From NCBI GenBank assembly GCA_035506275.1, contig DATJPT010000008.1, forward strand, positions 248,001 through 312,000: a stretch of 64,000 nucleotides of DNA, in the 5' to 3' direction. How positions within the stretch are numbered: the stretch's first letter is position 1; the number at the start of each line of letters is the position of its first letter. This document shows, in pieces, positions 9,180 to 18,100 of this stretch. Below the pieces are notes generated by a model, which searched no databases, was not told the DNA's origin, and saw only the letters and a program-made list of their open reading frames with translations. A program made the position numbers and the translations under genes. This stretch comes from Bacteroidota bacterium (lineage in GTDB: Bacteria; Bacteroidota; Ignavibacteria; UBA10030; UBA8401).

Positions 9180-9689
9180 TCAATATCCCTCGTCGGACCC
9201 CATTCCGTGATAAAAGCCTGCGTACGGCGAGAACATTCCGTACATCCCTAAAGGCACTTTCTGGTACGAAAGGCGGAGCAGCATATTGTCGGACGGGTGG
9301 TAGTTGATCTCTGCCCGATTCAGGTACACCCCGGTCAAGCTGCTCTGAAGACGCTGGTCAAACGTACTGAACGGCGAGCTTTGAAGACTGACGTCGACCC
9401 GCGCATCGAGGTTATTGGAGAACTTATACATCATGCTGTTGGTGTACATCGCCAGCGAAAGCCCCTGACCGCCCATCGTCATATAGTTCATCGAAAAGCT
9501 CTGCCGCATCTTAAAATTATCCGGGTTAAAGAAACTCAATAAGTCGGCATCAGTTTCAGGGCGGATGAACGAATCAGAGACCTTCGGCTCATCCTCCGCG
9601 GTTCTTTTGAACTGCGAAAATGCGCAGGCCGAACTGATCAGGGTAAGAGCGAACAGCCACGCTGCGACAAATCGAACTCTGCTCCTCAT
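9180..9689 (-). CDS. Small secreted protein of unknown function
   Basis: 169 residues with a clear signal peptide (about 1-26, WLFALTLISSACAFSQ). The mature part has alternating polar/hydrophobic stretches (MRQSFSMNYMTMGGQG, LDARVDVSLQSSP, RAEINYHPSDNMLLRLSYQK) that suggest a few beta strands, perhaps an outer-membrane-associated or periplasmic protein. It ends in a Gly/Tyr/Met-rich tail (FYHGMGSDEGY). I do not recognise a family. It has its own near-consensus promoter (9718-9746), an AAGGAG ribosome site five bases before the ATG and a strong terminator, so it is probably transcribed alone and at a high level. Confidence 0.72.
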   Translation of the reverse strand: MRSRVRFVAAWLFALTLISSACAFSQFKRTAEDEPKVSDSFIRPETDADLLSFFNPDNFKMRQSFSMNYMTMGGQGLSLAMYTNSMMYKFSNNLDARVDVSLQSSPFSTFDQRLQSSLTGVYLNRAEINYHPSDNMLLRLSYQKVPLGMYGMFSPYAGFYHGMGSDEGY

Positions 9690-9717
9690 AACGACTCCTT
9701 CTTGGTCTCCTCAAGTG

Positions 9718-9746
9718 ATAATAAACAAAAACGGAGTAATTGTCAA
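9718..9746 (-). promoter_or_regulatory. Sigma70-like promoter of the 9180-9689 gene
   Basis: On the minus strand: TTGACA (9741-9746, perfect), a 17-base spacer, then TATTAT (9718-9723, 5/6). Initiation would fall near 9711, giving a leader of about 22 bases with AAGGAG before the ATG at 9689. Confidence 0.75.
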
Positions 9747-9759
9747 TATATTCATCTAC

Positions 9760-10530
9760 TTAAACATGCGGGGCGGAGGTGGAGTTCCTTTTCCTCAGGA
9801 TTCGGTCTGCTTCCTCCAATTGCTCCACGGTATTCACCCCCCGGACTTCGTCAAAATCAACAGCTTTTTTCGCCGCAACTTTCATCCCGTGTTTCCAGAA
9901 ATAATTGAAAACGTCCGTGAGATAATACTCATGCTGAACGTTGTTGGTCGTGATATGAGCGAGTGCATCGAACAAATGGAGGTTGTCGAAGATATATATC
10001 CCCGAATTAATCTCCTTGACGTTTCGCTCCTCTTCCGTTGCATCTTTATGTTCAACGATCCCGGTGACATTATCGCCACTGCCTCGAAGCACTCTTCCAT
10101 ATCCCGTCGGATCGGCAAGGTCGGCGGTAAGGATGGTGGCGACCGCTTCTTTTTCATGATGGAATGAGATCAGGCTCCGAATCGTCGATACATGCAGAAG
10201 GGGAACATCACCCGACAGAACCAAAACGTCTCCGTTGAAATTCAGCAGCGAATCCTTTGCCTGCATCACGGCATGTCCGGTGCCGAGCTGGGGGTCTTGA
10301 ACCGCAAATTCGACGGTAGGGGCATCGCGGCGCAAATACTCAATGACAGCTTCTCGGTAATGCCCGACGATCGCGATAACACGGGATGAATGCAGCGCAA
10401 CGGCCAGTTCGACCACGTGATGAATCATCGGCTTGCCGGCGACTTCGAACATCACCTTTGCCTTCTCAGAATTTTTCATGCGGGTCCCCTTCCCCGCAGC
10501 CATGATGACCGTAGCAAATCTATTTTCCAT
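9760..10530 (-). CDS. GlmU-like nucleotidyltransferase, N-terminal domain only
   Basis: 256 residues. The sugar-nucleotidyltransferase signature AAGKGTRM (11-18) is followed by KVMFEVAGKPMIHHVVE, QDPQLGTGHAV, VLSGDVPLL and VEHKDATEEE, the uridylyltransferase half of GlmU that makes UDP-GlcNAc from GlcNAc-1-P and UTP. The left-handed beta-helix acetyltransferase half of bifunctional GlmU (total about 450 residues) is absent, and the frame ends cleanly. It is either a stand-alone uridylyltransferase or works with a separate acetyltransferase. It is the last gene of the porX operon, six bases after panC. UDP-GlcNAc would feed the WecB pathway. Confidence 0.85.
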   Translation of the reverse strand: MENRFATVIMAAGKGTRMKNSEKAKVMFEVAGKPMIHHVVELAVALHSSRVIAIVGHYREAVIEYLRRDAPTVEFAVQDPQLGTGHAVMQAKDSLLNFNGDVLVLSGDVPLLHVSTIRSLISFHHEKEAVATILTADLADPTGYGRVLRGSGDNVTGIVEHKDATEEERNVKEINSGIYIFDNLHLFDALAHITTNNVQHEYYLTDVFNYFWKHGMKVAAKKAVDFDEVRGVNTVEQLEEADRILRKRNSTSAPHV

Positions 10531-10536
10531 TTGTCC

Positions 10537-11391
10537 TCAACGTATCTTGACGAGAGTGTTATCGATGAGCCGCGTTGCGCCGAAGCGGACCGCCAAAGCG
10601 ACAAGAACCCGGCGGCCGCGCTCAAGGGTGCCGACGTCGGCAAGCGACTCAGCATCGACGACGGCGACATAGTCTATTTTCGCTGAGGGTCTCCGTTCGA
10701 TCATCTGCCTCATCGCGGCTGCAATTCTTCCGGCATCCCTCTCCCCCTCAGCGACCAGTTCCCGGGCATGGCAAAGTGAAGCATACAGGACCAACGCCTC
10801 ACCACGCTCGGCTTCGGACAAATAAACGTTGCGCGAGCTCATGGCAAGACCATCCTTTTCCCGCACGATCGGCGAAACGACGACCTCGATGCCCAAATTC
10901 AGGTCCTTCACCATCCTTTTGACGACGACGCATTGCTGCGCATCTTTCTGGCCGAAGAATGCTTTATGCGGCTTTGTCAGCGAAAAAAGTTTCGTTACGA
11001 CGGTTGCCACTCCGCGGAAATGCGTCGGCCTGAATTTTCCCTCCAGCGTCGAAGAAAGCTGTTCGAGGCTGACGTAGGTGGAATATCCTTCCGGGTACAT
11101 TTCCCCTTCGCGGGGGGCGAAGAGAACGGACGCTCCCGCCGACTTGCACAGCCGCGCATCGCGGGCCATGTCGCGAGGGTACCGGGCAAAATCCTCCTGA
11201 GGGGAAAACTGGGCAGGGTTCACAAAAATGGAAACGATCACGACATCGCACGAGCGTTTTGCCCGCGCGATAAGGCTGAGGTGCCCCTTGTGCAGATATC
11301 CCATCGTGGGAACGAGGCCGATCACTTTTTTCCCAAGCCTCGTTTTCTCGGAGAACTGCTGCATCTCGGCAAGGGATACAATGGTCTTCAT
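10537..11391 (-). CDS. panC: Pantothenate synthetase
   Basis: 284 residues, the usual length. It joins pantoate and beta-alanine using ATP in coenzyme A synthesis. Visible motifs are [14 protein letters not shown] with the HxGH-type HKGH at 34-37, [25 protein letters not shown] and [11 protein letters not shown] (KMSKS-equivalent loop). The start overlaps the accD stop by 4 bases (ATGA). Its place in an operon with accD groups CoA and fatty-acid precursor genes with porX and the t6A genes. Confidence 0.96.
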   Translation of the reverse strand: MKTIVSLAEMQQFSEKTRLGKKVIGLVPTMGYLHKGHLSLIARAKRSCDVVIVSIFVNPAQFSPQEDFARYPRDMARDARLCKSAGASVLFAPREGEMYPEGYSTYVSLEQLSSTLEGKFRPTHFRGVATVVTKLFSLTKPHKAFFGQKDAQQCVVVKRMVKDLNLGIEVVVSPIVREKDGLAMSSRNVYLSEAERGEALVLYASLCHARELVAEGERDAGRIAAAMRQMIERRPSAKIDYVAVVDAESLADVGTLERGRRVLVALAVRFGATRLIDNTLVKIR

Positions 11392-12230
11392 GCGGCGATC
11401 ATTTCAAGCAGCTTGGAGATCGTCTCCCGCAGATCCTTTCTGTTCACCACCAGATCGATAAACCCCTTTTCCTGCACAAACTCAGCTTTCTGAAATCCCG
11501 GGGGGAGATCCTTTCCGATCGTTTGCTTGATCACACGCGGACCGGCAAACCCGATCAACGCACCGGGTTCCGCGATATGAATATCGCCGAGCATCGCATA
11601 ACTTGCGGTCACTCCTCCTGTGGTCGGGTCCGTCATGAGCGATATGTACGGGATGTGCGCATCCGAGAGGCGGGCCAGCTTTGCGCTCGTCTTCGCCATC
11701 TGCATCAGCGAATAAGCCGCTTCCATCATCCTCGCTCCGCCGCTTGATGAGATGACGATCAGCGGGGATCTTGACTTCAACGCTTTATCCGCAGCACGGC
11801 TGATCTTTTCTCCGACAACTGAACCCATGCTGCCGCCGATGAACGCAAAGTCCATGCACGCGATAACAACATCTCTCTTTTTGATTTTTCCGGTTCCGCT
11901 TCGGACGGCGTCGTTGAGTCCCGATTTCCTGATCGTGTCTTTGACACGGTCCTTGTAGCGTTTCGTGTCGGTAAAGTTCAGGGGGTCTTTCGACGTCATC
12001 TTCCTGTCCAATTCTCTGAAACTCCCCTCATCGAGCAGAAGTGAAAAATATTCCCTGCTTCCGATGCGGAAATGAAAATTGCACTTTGCACAAACCCAGA
12101 GGTTCTGTTCGAGAACCTTTTTGTGGACGATCTCACCGCACGATTCGCACTTCCTCCACAGACCTTCCGGCGTATCCTTTTTTTGCGATTCCGAAGAAAT
12201 ACTTTCTTTTGATCGTCGAAACCAGGCCAT
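11388..12230 (-). CDS. accD: Acetyl-CoA carboxylase carboxyltransferase subunit beta
   Basis: 280 residues. An N-terminal zinc finger with Cys28, Cys31, Cys47 and Cys50 is followed by the crotonase-fold carboxyltransferase domain with [20 protein letters not shown] and [18 protein letters not shown]. The enzyme moves CO2 from carboxybiotin to acetyl-CoA, forming malonyl-CoA together with AccA. AccA is not in the window. It begins three bases after tsaB ends and overlaps panC. Confidence 0.97.
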   Translation of the reverse strand: MAWFRRSKESISSESQKKDTPEGLWRKCESCGEIVHKKVLEQNLWVCAKCNFHFRIGSREYFSLLLDEGSFRELDRKMTSKDPLNFTDTKRYKDRVKDTIRKSGLNDAVRSGTGKIKKRDVVIACMDFAFIGGSMGSVVGEKISRAADKALKSRSPLIVISSSGGARMMEAAYSLMQMAKTSAKLARLSDAHIPYISLMTDPTTGGVTASYAMLGDIHIAEPGALIGFAGPRVIKQTIGKDLPPGFQKAEFVQEKGFIDLVVNRKDLRETISKLLEMIAA

Positions 12231-12233
12231 GTT

Positions 12234-12986
12234 CTATCCTTTAAATAAATGAGCAGTCGTTGGCTGTGCTGAAGAGGCGGCGCGCGTTCCCCGGCCCCGT
12301 GAGTTGCCCGGAACGGTCGTCACGAACTCCCTCAGATAGAGCGGTTCTAACGTTGACAGCTGTTCGGCAGAGAGCGCTTTTCCACCTTTCTCGCCGATGA
12401 TCCCCACTGCGGCCGGATTGCAGACTGTTTCCGGCATGCAGGCGTACTGGGCGTTCGCCCCCGTCATCGGCTGCATCTTGCGTGCACCATCGCCCGCAAA
12501 AACAACCGAACGGTACCGTGAAGCTTCTTCAAAAATATTTGCGACCGGTTCTATACCGTAGTCTCTGAGACGGCGAACTCCCGTTGAGTGCAATTCATAG
12601 AATGAATAAAATGCCTCGTCCCGTTTGGCATCGATAAGGGGAGCAACGATTCCGGACGCCGGATGAGGAGCGTTCCTGAAATATTCGTACGCAAGAGCGT
12701 CCAGCGTTGGCACGGCAACGACCGGTGTGGAGCTCGCCACCGCAAGCCCCTTTGCCGTGCTCAGCCCGATCCGCAATCCCGTGAACGAACCGGGGCCGAT
12801 CGAAATGCAGATCGCGTCGAGATCGGTCAATGCCACCGACGCTTCGCGCAGCAGCTCATCGACCATCGGCAGCAACCGCTCCGAGTGAACGTTCTTTTCG
12901 CGAATGGTCCGCTGAGCGACAACCGCCCCGTTATGCACCAATGCCGTCCCGCACACATCGGTAGCCGTTTCGATCGCGATGATCAT
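12234..12986 (-). CDS. tsaB: tRNA threonylcarbamoyladenosine biosynthesis protein TsaB
   Basis: 250 residues of the actin-like ATPase fold. It starts MIIAIETATDVCGTAL and carries SERLLPMVDELLREA and the SIGPGSFTGLRIGLSTAKGLA signature typical of TsaB. TsaB works with TsaD, TsaE and TsaC to install t6A37 on ANN-decoding tRNAs. It overlaps tsaE by 4 bases. The C-terminal 20 or so residues (RGTRAASSAQPTTAHLF) are a low-complexity extension. Confidence 0.94.
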   Translation of the reverse strand: MIIAIETATDVCGTALVHNGAVVAQRTIREKNVHSERLLPMVDELLREASVALTDLDAICISIGPGSFTGLRIGLSTAKGLAVASSTPVVAVPTLDALAYEYFRNAPHPASGIVAPLIDAKRDEAFYSFYELHSTGVRRLRDYGIEPVANIFEEASRYRSVVFAGDGARKMQPMTGANAQYACMPETVCNPAAVGIIGEKGGKALSAEQLSTLEPLYLREFVTTVPGNSRGRGTRAASSAQPTTAHLFKG

Positions 12987-13429
12987 TTTTGCGTTCCCCT
13001 GGCGATGTGAATGATCCTTTGGTTCCGATCTTCTCCCGGGTTCAGCGTGACGTCATAGCGTTCCGCCGGAAGCGCCTGCTCGACCAGGTTCGCCCATTCC
13101 AAGAGACAGACGCCGTCGCCGAAAAGATATTCATCAAACCCGACTTCTGCAAGTTCGGTCAGCGAGCGAAGGCGGTAGAAATCGAAATGATAGACCGGGA
13201 ATTTCCCTTCGGCATATTCGTTCAGGATCGTGAACGTCGGGCTCACGACATGGCGTTGAATGCCGAGTCCGAGGCAGACGCCTTTTGCAAATTGTGTTTT
13301 TCCGCTCCCCAGATCGCCGTACAGCGCAACAACGTCGCTCCGGCGGAGCGATGCAGCGAATGCCTTGCCGAGCTGGAGGGTTTCGTCCGCGCTGTGCGTG
13401 GTGACGGAATTATTCACGACCGCGGTCAC
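12983..13429 (-). CDS. tsaE: tRNA threonylcarbamoyladenosine biosynthesis ATPase TsaE
   Basis: 148 residues. Walker A GDLGSGKT at 38-45 is followed by SPTFTILNEY and YHFDFYRL, the standard TsaE core. It is the ATPase that resets the TsaB-TsaD complex in t6A synthesis. It overlaps porX (its start within the porX stop) and tsaB by 4 bases on each side, so the tsa genes are translated as part of the porX operon. Confidence 0.95.
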   Translation of the reverse strand: MTAVVNNSVTTHSADETLQLGKAFAASLRRSDVVALYGDLGSGKTQFAKGVCLGLGIQRHVVSPTFTILNEYAEGKFPVYHFDFYRLRSLTELAEVGFDEYLFGDGVCLLEWANLVEQALPAERYDVTLNPGEDRNQRIIHIARGTQK

Positions 13430-14997
13430 TGCCTCGGCTCCAGCGTTATCACCGGAAGGATGACCTCCTCCATCGAGATGCCGCCGTGCTGAAAGCTGTC
13501 CCGGTATTGATTGAGATACTTGTGGTAATCGGTCGGGTACACGAAATAGTAGTCTTCTTTTGCGATGATATAGTTGATCGTGACTCCGCGCCGCGGAAGC
13601 TTATAATCCTGGGCATTCTTTATAAAGACGGACTGCTTGTCGTCCGCCTTGAGGTTCCTCCCGAATTTATAGCGGAGATTGGTGGATGCCTCTCTGTCCC
13701 CGATCACCTTCGAACCGCGCAGACAGCGGACGCTTCCGTGATCGGTGGTGATGACGATCTTCACGTCCTTTTTCGACGCTAATGTCTGGAGCATGCCGAA
13801 CAGCGACGAATGCCTGAACCACGAATCGGTGAGCGAGCGGTACGCCGGCTCATCGGGGGCGATCTCTTTGAGCAGCGCCGAATCGGACCTGCCGTGCGCG
13901 AGCATGTCGACAAAATTGACGACGATCGACGTCAGCTTGTTCGATGCGTACGACAGAATGTTATTTTCCGTCTGCCTGCCGAATTCGCCGTCCAGGATCT
14001 TGATGTACTTCGGTTCCGGTTTCAGTTCGATGCGGCGCCGTTCGAGCAGTTTATCCAGCAGCTGCCGTTCGTACCGGTTGTGGCTGTTCTCGTCGTCTTC
14101 CCCCTGCTGCCAGATCTCGGGAAATCGCTGCTCGATCTCCGCCGGGAAGAGGCCGCTGAAGATCGCGTTCCTCGAATAGGGGGTGGCCGTCGGGAGGATG
14201 GAATAATAGTATTCCTTTTCCATCGTGTAGTAATCCCGGAGATATTTCTCCATCACGAGCCATTGATCGAGCCGCATACAATCGATGACAAAAAAGAAAA
14301 CGGACTTCCCCTCATTCAGCCGCGGTATCAGGTAGCGGTCGACCACATCGACCGAGAGCGCAGGCGCCTTTCCCTTCTGCTGCAGCCAGTCGGGATAGTT
14401 CCGCTCGATGAATTTAGAAAACTCCGCGTTGCATTCCCGTTTCTGGTCGTTCAACATCTGGTGAAGACCGAGCGTCGGGTGAAGATCGAGCTCCATTTCC
14501 CACGAAACCAGTTTAACGTATAGATCGACCCATCCCTCGTAGGTCAGCGGGTTGAGCAGCGCCCGTGAAATAGAATTAAATTCCTCAACGTAATCCTTGG
14601 AGACCTGCTCGCTCTGGATCTTCTTCCCCTCGAGAAATTTCTTGCAGGCGAGGAGGATCTGGCTTGGATTGACCGGCTTTGTCAGGTAATCCGAAATTTT
14701 TCCGCCGATAGCGTCTTCCATCAGCGATTCGGCTTCGTTCTTGGTGATCATCACGACCGGAAGCGAAGGAGAGACATCCTTGATTTCGGCAAGCGTTTCG
14801 AGCCCGCCTTTGCCGGCCATCATCTCGTCGAGGAACACCAGGTCGAATGGGCGGTTGCGGACGAGCTCGATCGCATCTTCCCCGTTCGTCGCGGTTTCCA
14901 CGGCGTATCCTTTTTCTTTGAGGAATAGAACATGCGACCGGAGGAGCTCGATCTCGTCATCGACCCAGAGAATGTTCCCTTTTTTTTCCTGTTCCAT
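13426..14997 (-). CDS. porX: PorX-like response regulator with PglZ (alkaline phosphatase-fold) domain
   Basis: 523 residues. The receiver domain (about 8-125) has the acidic pair Asp13/Asp14, phospho-acceptor Asp57 (VFLDEMM), MITKNE, and LTKPVNP with the conserved Lys. The C-terminal two thirds is a PglZ domain of the alkaline phosphatase superfamily, with VFFFVIDCMRLDQW, ATPYSRNAIFSGLFP and ITTDHGSVRCL giving the metal-site Asp/Thr/His residues. In Bacteroidota PorX partners the kinase PorY to control T9SS genes, and PorX has been reported to act on oligonucleotides. PorY is not in the window. It is the first gene of a six-gene operon and has a promoter candidate at 15015-15043. Confidence 0.92.
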   Translation of the reverse strand: MEQEKKGNILWVDDEIELLRSHVLFLKEKGYAVETATNGEDAIELVRNRPFDLVFLDEMMAGKGGLETLAEIKDVSPSLPVVMITKNEAESLMEDAIGGKISDYLTKPVNPSQILLACKKFLEGKKIQSEQVSKDYVEEFNSISRALLNPLTYEGWVDLYVKLVSWEMELDLHPTLGLHQMLNDQKRECNAEFSKFIERNYPDWLQQKGKAPALSVDVVDRYLIPRLNEGKSVFFFVIDCMRLDQWLVMEKYLRDYYTMEKEYYYSILPTATPYSRNAIFSGLFPAEIEQRFPEIWQQGEDDENSHNRYERQLLDKLLERRRIELKPEPKYIKILDGEFGRQTENNILSYASNKLTSIVVNFVDMLAHGRSDSALLKEIAPDEPAYRSLTDSWFRHSSLFGMLQTLASKKDVKIVITTDHGSVRCLRGSKVIGDREASTNLRYKFGRNLKADDKQSVFIKNAQDYKLPRRGVTINYIIAKEDYYFVYPTDYHKYLNQYRDSFQHGGISMEEVILPVITLEPRQ

Positions 14998-15014
14998 AAA
15001 ATTTTCCAGAGGTT

Positions 15015-15043
15015 AAAATACTAATTGAAGCAGCGAGAGTCAA
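15015..15043 (-). promoter_or_regulatory. Sigma70-like promoter of the porX operon
   Basis: On the minus strand: TTGACT (15038-15043, 5/6), 17 bases, then TATTTT (15015-15020, 4/6). The predicted start near 15008 would leave a leader of only about 11 bases before the ATG at 14997. No good ribosome site is seen there. The remainder of 15001-15190 shows no other signal. Confidence 0.5.
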
Positions 15044-15190
15044 TTTGGTAGACGGAGCGAACAGCGGGCTGCTGTGGTTCATATCAGTTCAATACCCGGT
15101 ATTATTCTGAGCAAAGCAGCGAGATCGTCCTTCCCGACGGCTCGACTTTCTAAAGCAGCCCGCAACCGATCGGCTGCCCATCATCCCCTC

Positions 15191-18100
15191 TTACTGGATC
15201 GAGATGTGAACGTCCAATCCTCCCTCGTTTGTCGTCGAGCCGGGGATGGTCGAGCCCCCTGCATCGGGAGTCACTTTCGTGTACCGGTAAAAGAGCGAAG
15301 CGGTCACCCGCGAACTGAGCACGTAGCGGATGCGCGGCTCGGTAACGCTGCGCGACGACCCGTCACCCGGTACGCCTCCGTCGAGCCCGGAGCCGGTCCC
15401 GGCCGGAAGCGCGGTATACGTCACGCGGGAATTGTCGGAGTAAGTGTAGTTCAGGCTGATATCGATGTCGTTCGAAAGAGAGAGCCCGAAGAACGGAATT
15501 TCGAATCCGGTCCGTCCGAAGCTCCCGGTGATCGAAATTTCCTTCGTACCGTTCTCGACGATGTTCTGGGCGGACGGAATAAGATCATACGACTCCGTCG
15601 TGTTGTACCGAATGTTGGCGCTGACATTCCCTTTGAACAGCTCTTTGAACGTAACGCTGAGTCCGAGCAGCGGAGAAAACTGATACCCGATATGCTGGGC
15701 ATCAACGATCTCGTCGCCGCCCGACAGGTTGCCGTGGAACGACGTCTGGTACGTCGAGCTGTACGCGTGGTCGAGGCTCACATGGCTCGCATAACTTTTG
15801 AAGATCGAGAGCTGTTCCAACCCGTCCCAATGGAAAGAGTAGTTGAACCGCGGCATGAACTCTCCGAGCAGCTTTCGGAAGAGCGGCACCGATTCAAAAC
15901 CGTTCTCGAACGCCTGCGATAATTTTTCGTCGTTGATGCGGGTATCGCTCGTGTTGTCTTCGAGCGCTGCGAACTCTTTGCTCACTTCCGTGATGCCGCT
16001 CTTAAACGCCGAGAGGACGAACACCGGCGGGAGCGTGAAGAACGAACGCTCAACGCTCCCGGTCGTCGCCGTGCTGACCTGGTATATCCTCCCGAGCGAA
16101 TCGGTGGTGATCGTCTCATTCCTCGAATATTTCCAGTCGACGTTCCAGGTCAGGTCGACATGGGCACCGGTCCAGAGATCCCGGGTCGTGCGCAGACTGA
16201 TCTTGTTGTCCTCTGTATAGGAATCGTTGAGCTGCCCGTTCGGCGCGCGAAGTCCCGTGTTGGTCGAAAAACCGAAGTAAGGAAAAGCGCCCTGCCCGTG
16301 AACGCCGGTGATATTTGCCGTCGGGTCGGAGACGAAGCCGAGCTGGTATGCGGCAGTCGGACCGTACTCGGATTTGCTGTCGATGAAGAACAACGGCCTC
16401 CCGAACAGGTTGGCAAACCCCGGCCTTCCCGGAATCCCTCCGTTCGTTGCGCTGTTCGACTGGTCGAACGAAACGTTTATCTTGTCGTAATCCAAAAACG
16501 GAGTCTTGATGAGGATCCTGGCAAATTCCAGAAGGTTCTCTTTCGCCGAGAACGCCGATTTGCCTTTTGTCTCTTGCACCGCAAGCGTCGAGTCGCGGGA
16601 TTTTGTTGAATCCCTGGATGCGGATTGATTCCCCACTTTCGCCGTGTCGGATTGCTGCGGAGCCGGGGGGTTGTTGAGGTCCTTCAACTCCTCATCATCC
16701 TGATGCCCGCGGCCTCGTCCCGCGAGACGGGAACGATTGACCGTTGAGCCTCCTTGTGTTTCAGTGCCCCCCTTTTGGGTCGGGAACCATGTCTCGACAA
16801 ATTGTTTCAGGCTGACCTCGGAAGAAAGCGATATCGAATTCGCCCATCCAGCCCCTTTCCCCAGGTCATTTAACTGCAGGCTGTTCTGCCAGTGATATCC
16901 GACGCTGTAATGCGCCGTCATCGTGACATATTTATTGAGGCTAAGGAGTTCCATTATTCTCGGGTGAGTCTGAACGTCGATATTCTGACCGTATGATATG
17001 TCATGCCCGAAGCCTATGAGCTGGTCCTGGAAAAAAAGGCTGCGGAGAATGGAGGTGAACGGCCTTTGATTTCCCAGCGTGTCCGTTTCCAGGGAGACCA
17101 TCGTGCTGGCGACGCTCAGCGAATAGGTGCCGGAGAGATTGATCAATCCGTTCTCAGTCAGCTTCCACGCAAAGGAAAATGTGCGGTTTGCCGAGAAGTT
17201 CCGGTTCGGCGGGCTTTCTTCAGATGCGCCGCGTGTCAACTGGTGAACCTGCGAGCGCGCCATGTCATAGGTGAGGTTGATGTTTTGGATCGGATAATAA
17301 AGACGAAAATCCTTTAGCCCGCTCAATAAAAATGCGCTGCCGAAACCCGAAAGCGGCGTAATAAAATCGTTCGGGTCCGTCGTGTAAGCGTATCCGAGAT
17401 GAGAGGTCCATCCCCATTGTGTCTGATACTCGACGGTCGGGCTCCGTGTCAACGAATTGTTGTAGGAAAAACCGTAGACCAGCTTGTCGAAAAAATCCCT
17501 GATGTACCACCGCTCCGACGGTATCACGATCTTGAATGTCGGCATCGCGTACGTGCTGCTGGTCGTCAGCGTCTGTGATTCGAAAATAAGTTTTTGCTGT
17601 GCCGCCCGCAGACCGGTTAACTCGTATTCACGCTGAGCGGCGGAGGCGACGTCCACATCCGACCCGGGCAAATATTTCGGCGATGTGCTCCCCTCGGTAT
17701 GAGAAAATGAGAACGGAAGCGACGTCCCTGTCCAGGTCGGAGGCAGAAATCTGTCAAGAGCAAAGCTCGAGTTGATCCCCCAGTTGCGCGTCGTGGTGCG
17801 GCTTCCGAACTGCGATTCCAGCTGGTGGAAATTCGGGTCGATGTCGGTGTACGAGAAGGAGACCGAACCGATGTCGGCCAGTTTCACGCTGCCGCTGACA
17901 CTGTACGCGCGTCCTTTGCTGTTGTCCACGTCGACCAGACGAAGTTCGTTCACCCATACTGTCGCGGAATCGATCGTCGACCGCGGGGCGAGGATGGTGT
18001 CCGGGTTTTCTATACCGATGGATATAAACTGAATGTTTGTCAACGTTGGGTTGCCGAGCACGCTGTAGGTGGCGCTGTCTCCGCTCCCCGGATGGGCATA

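Noticed and set aside
14998..15190. TAnnTTTG-type Bacteroidetes promoter before porX
   Set aside because: No TTTG-N19-TAnnTTTG pattern was found, while TTGACT-N17-TATTTT fits.
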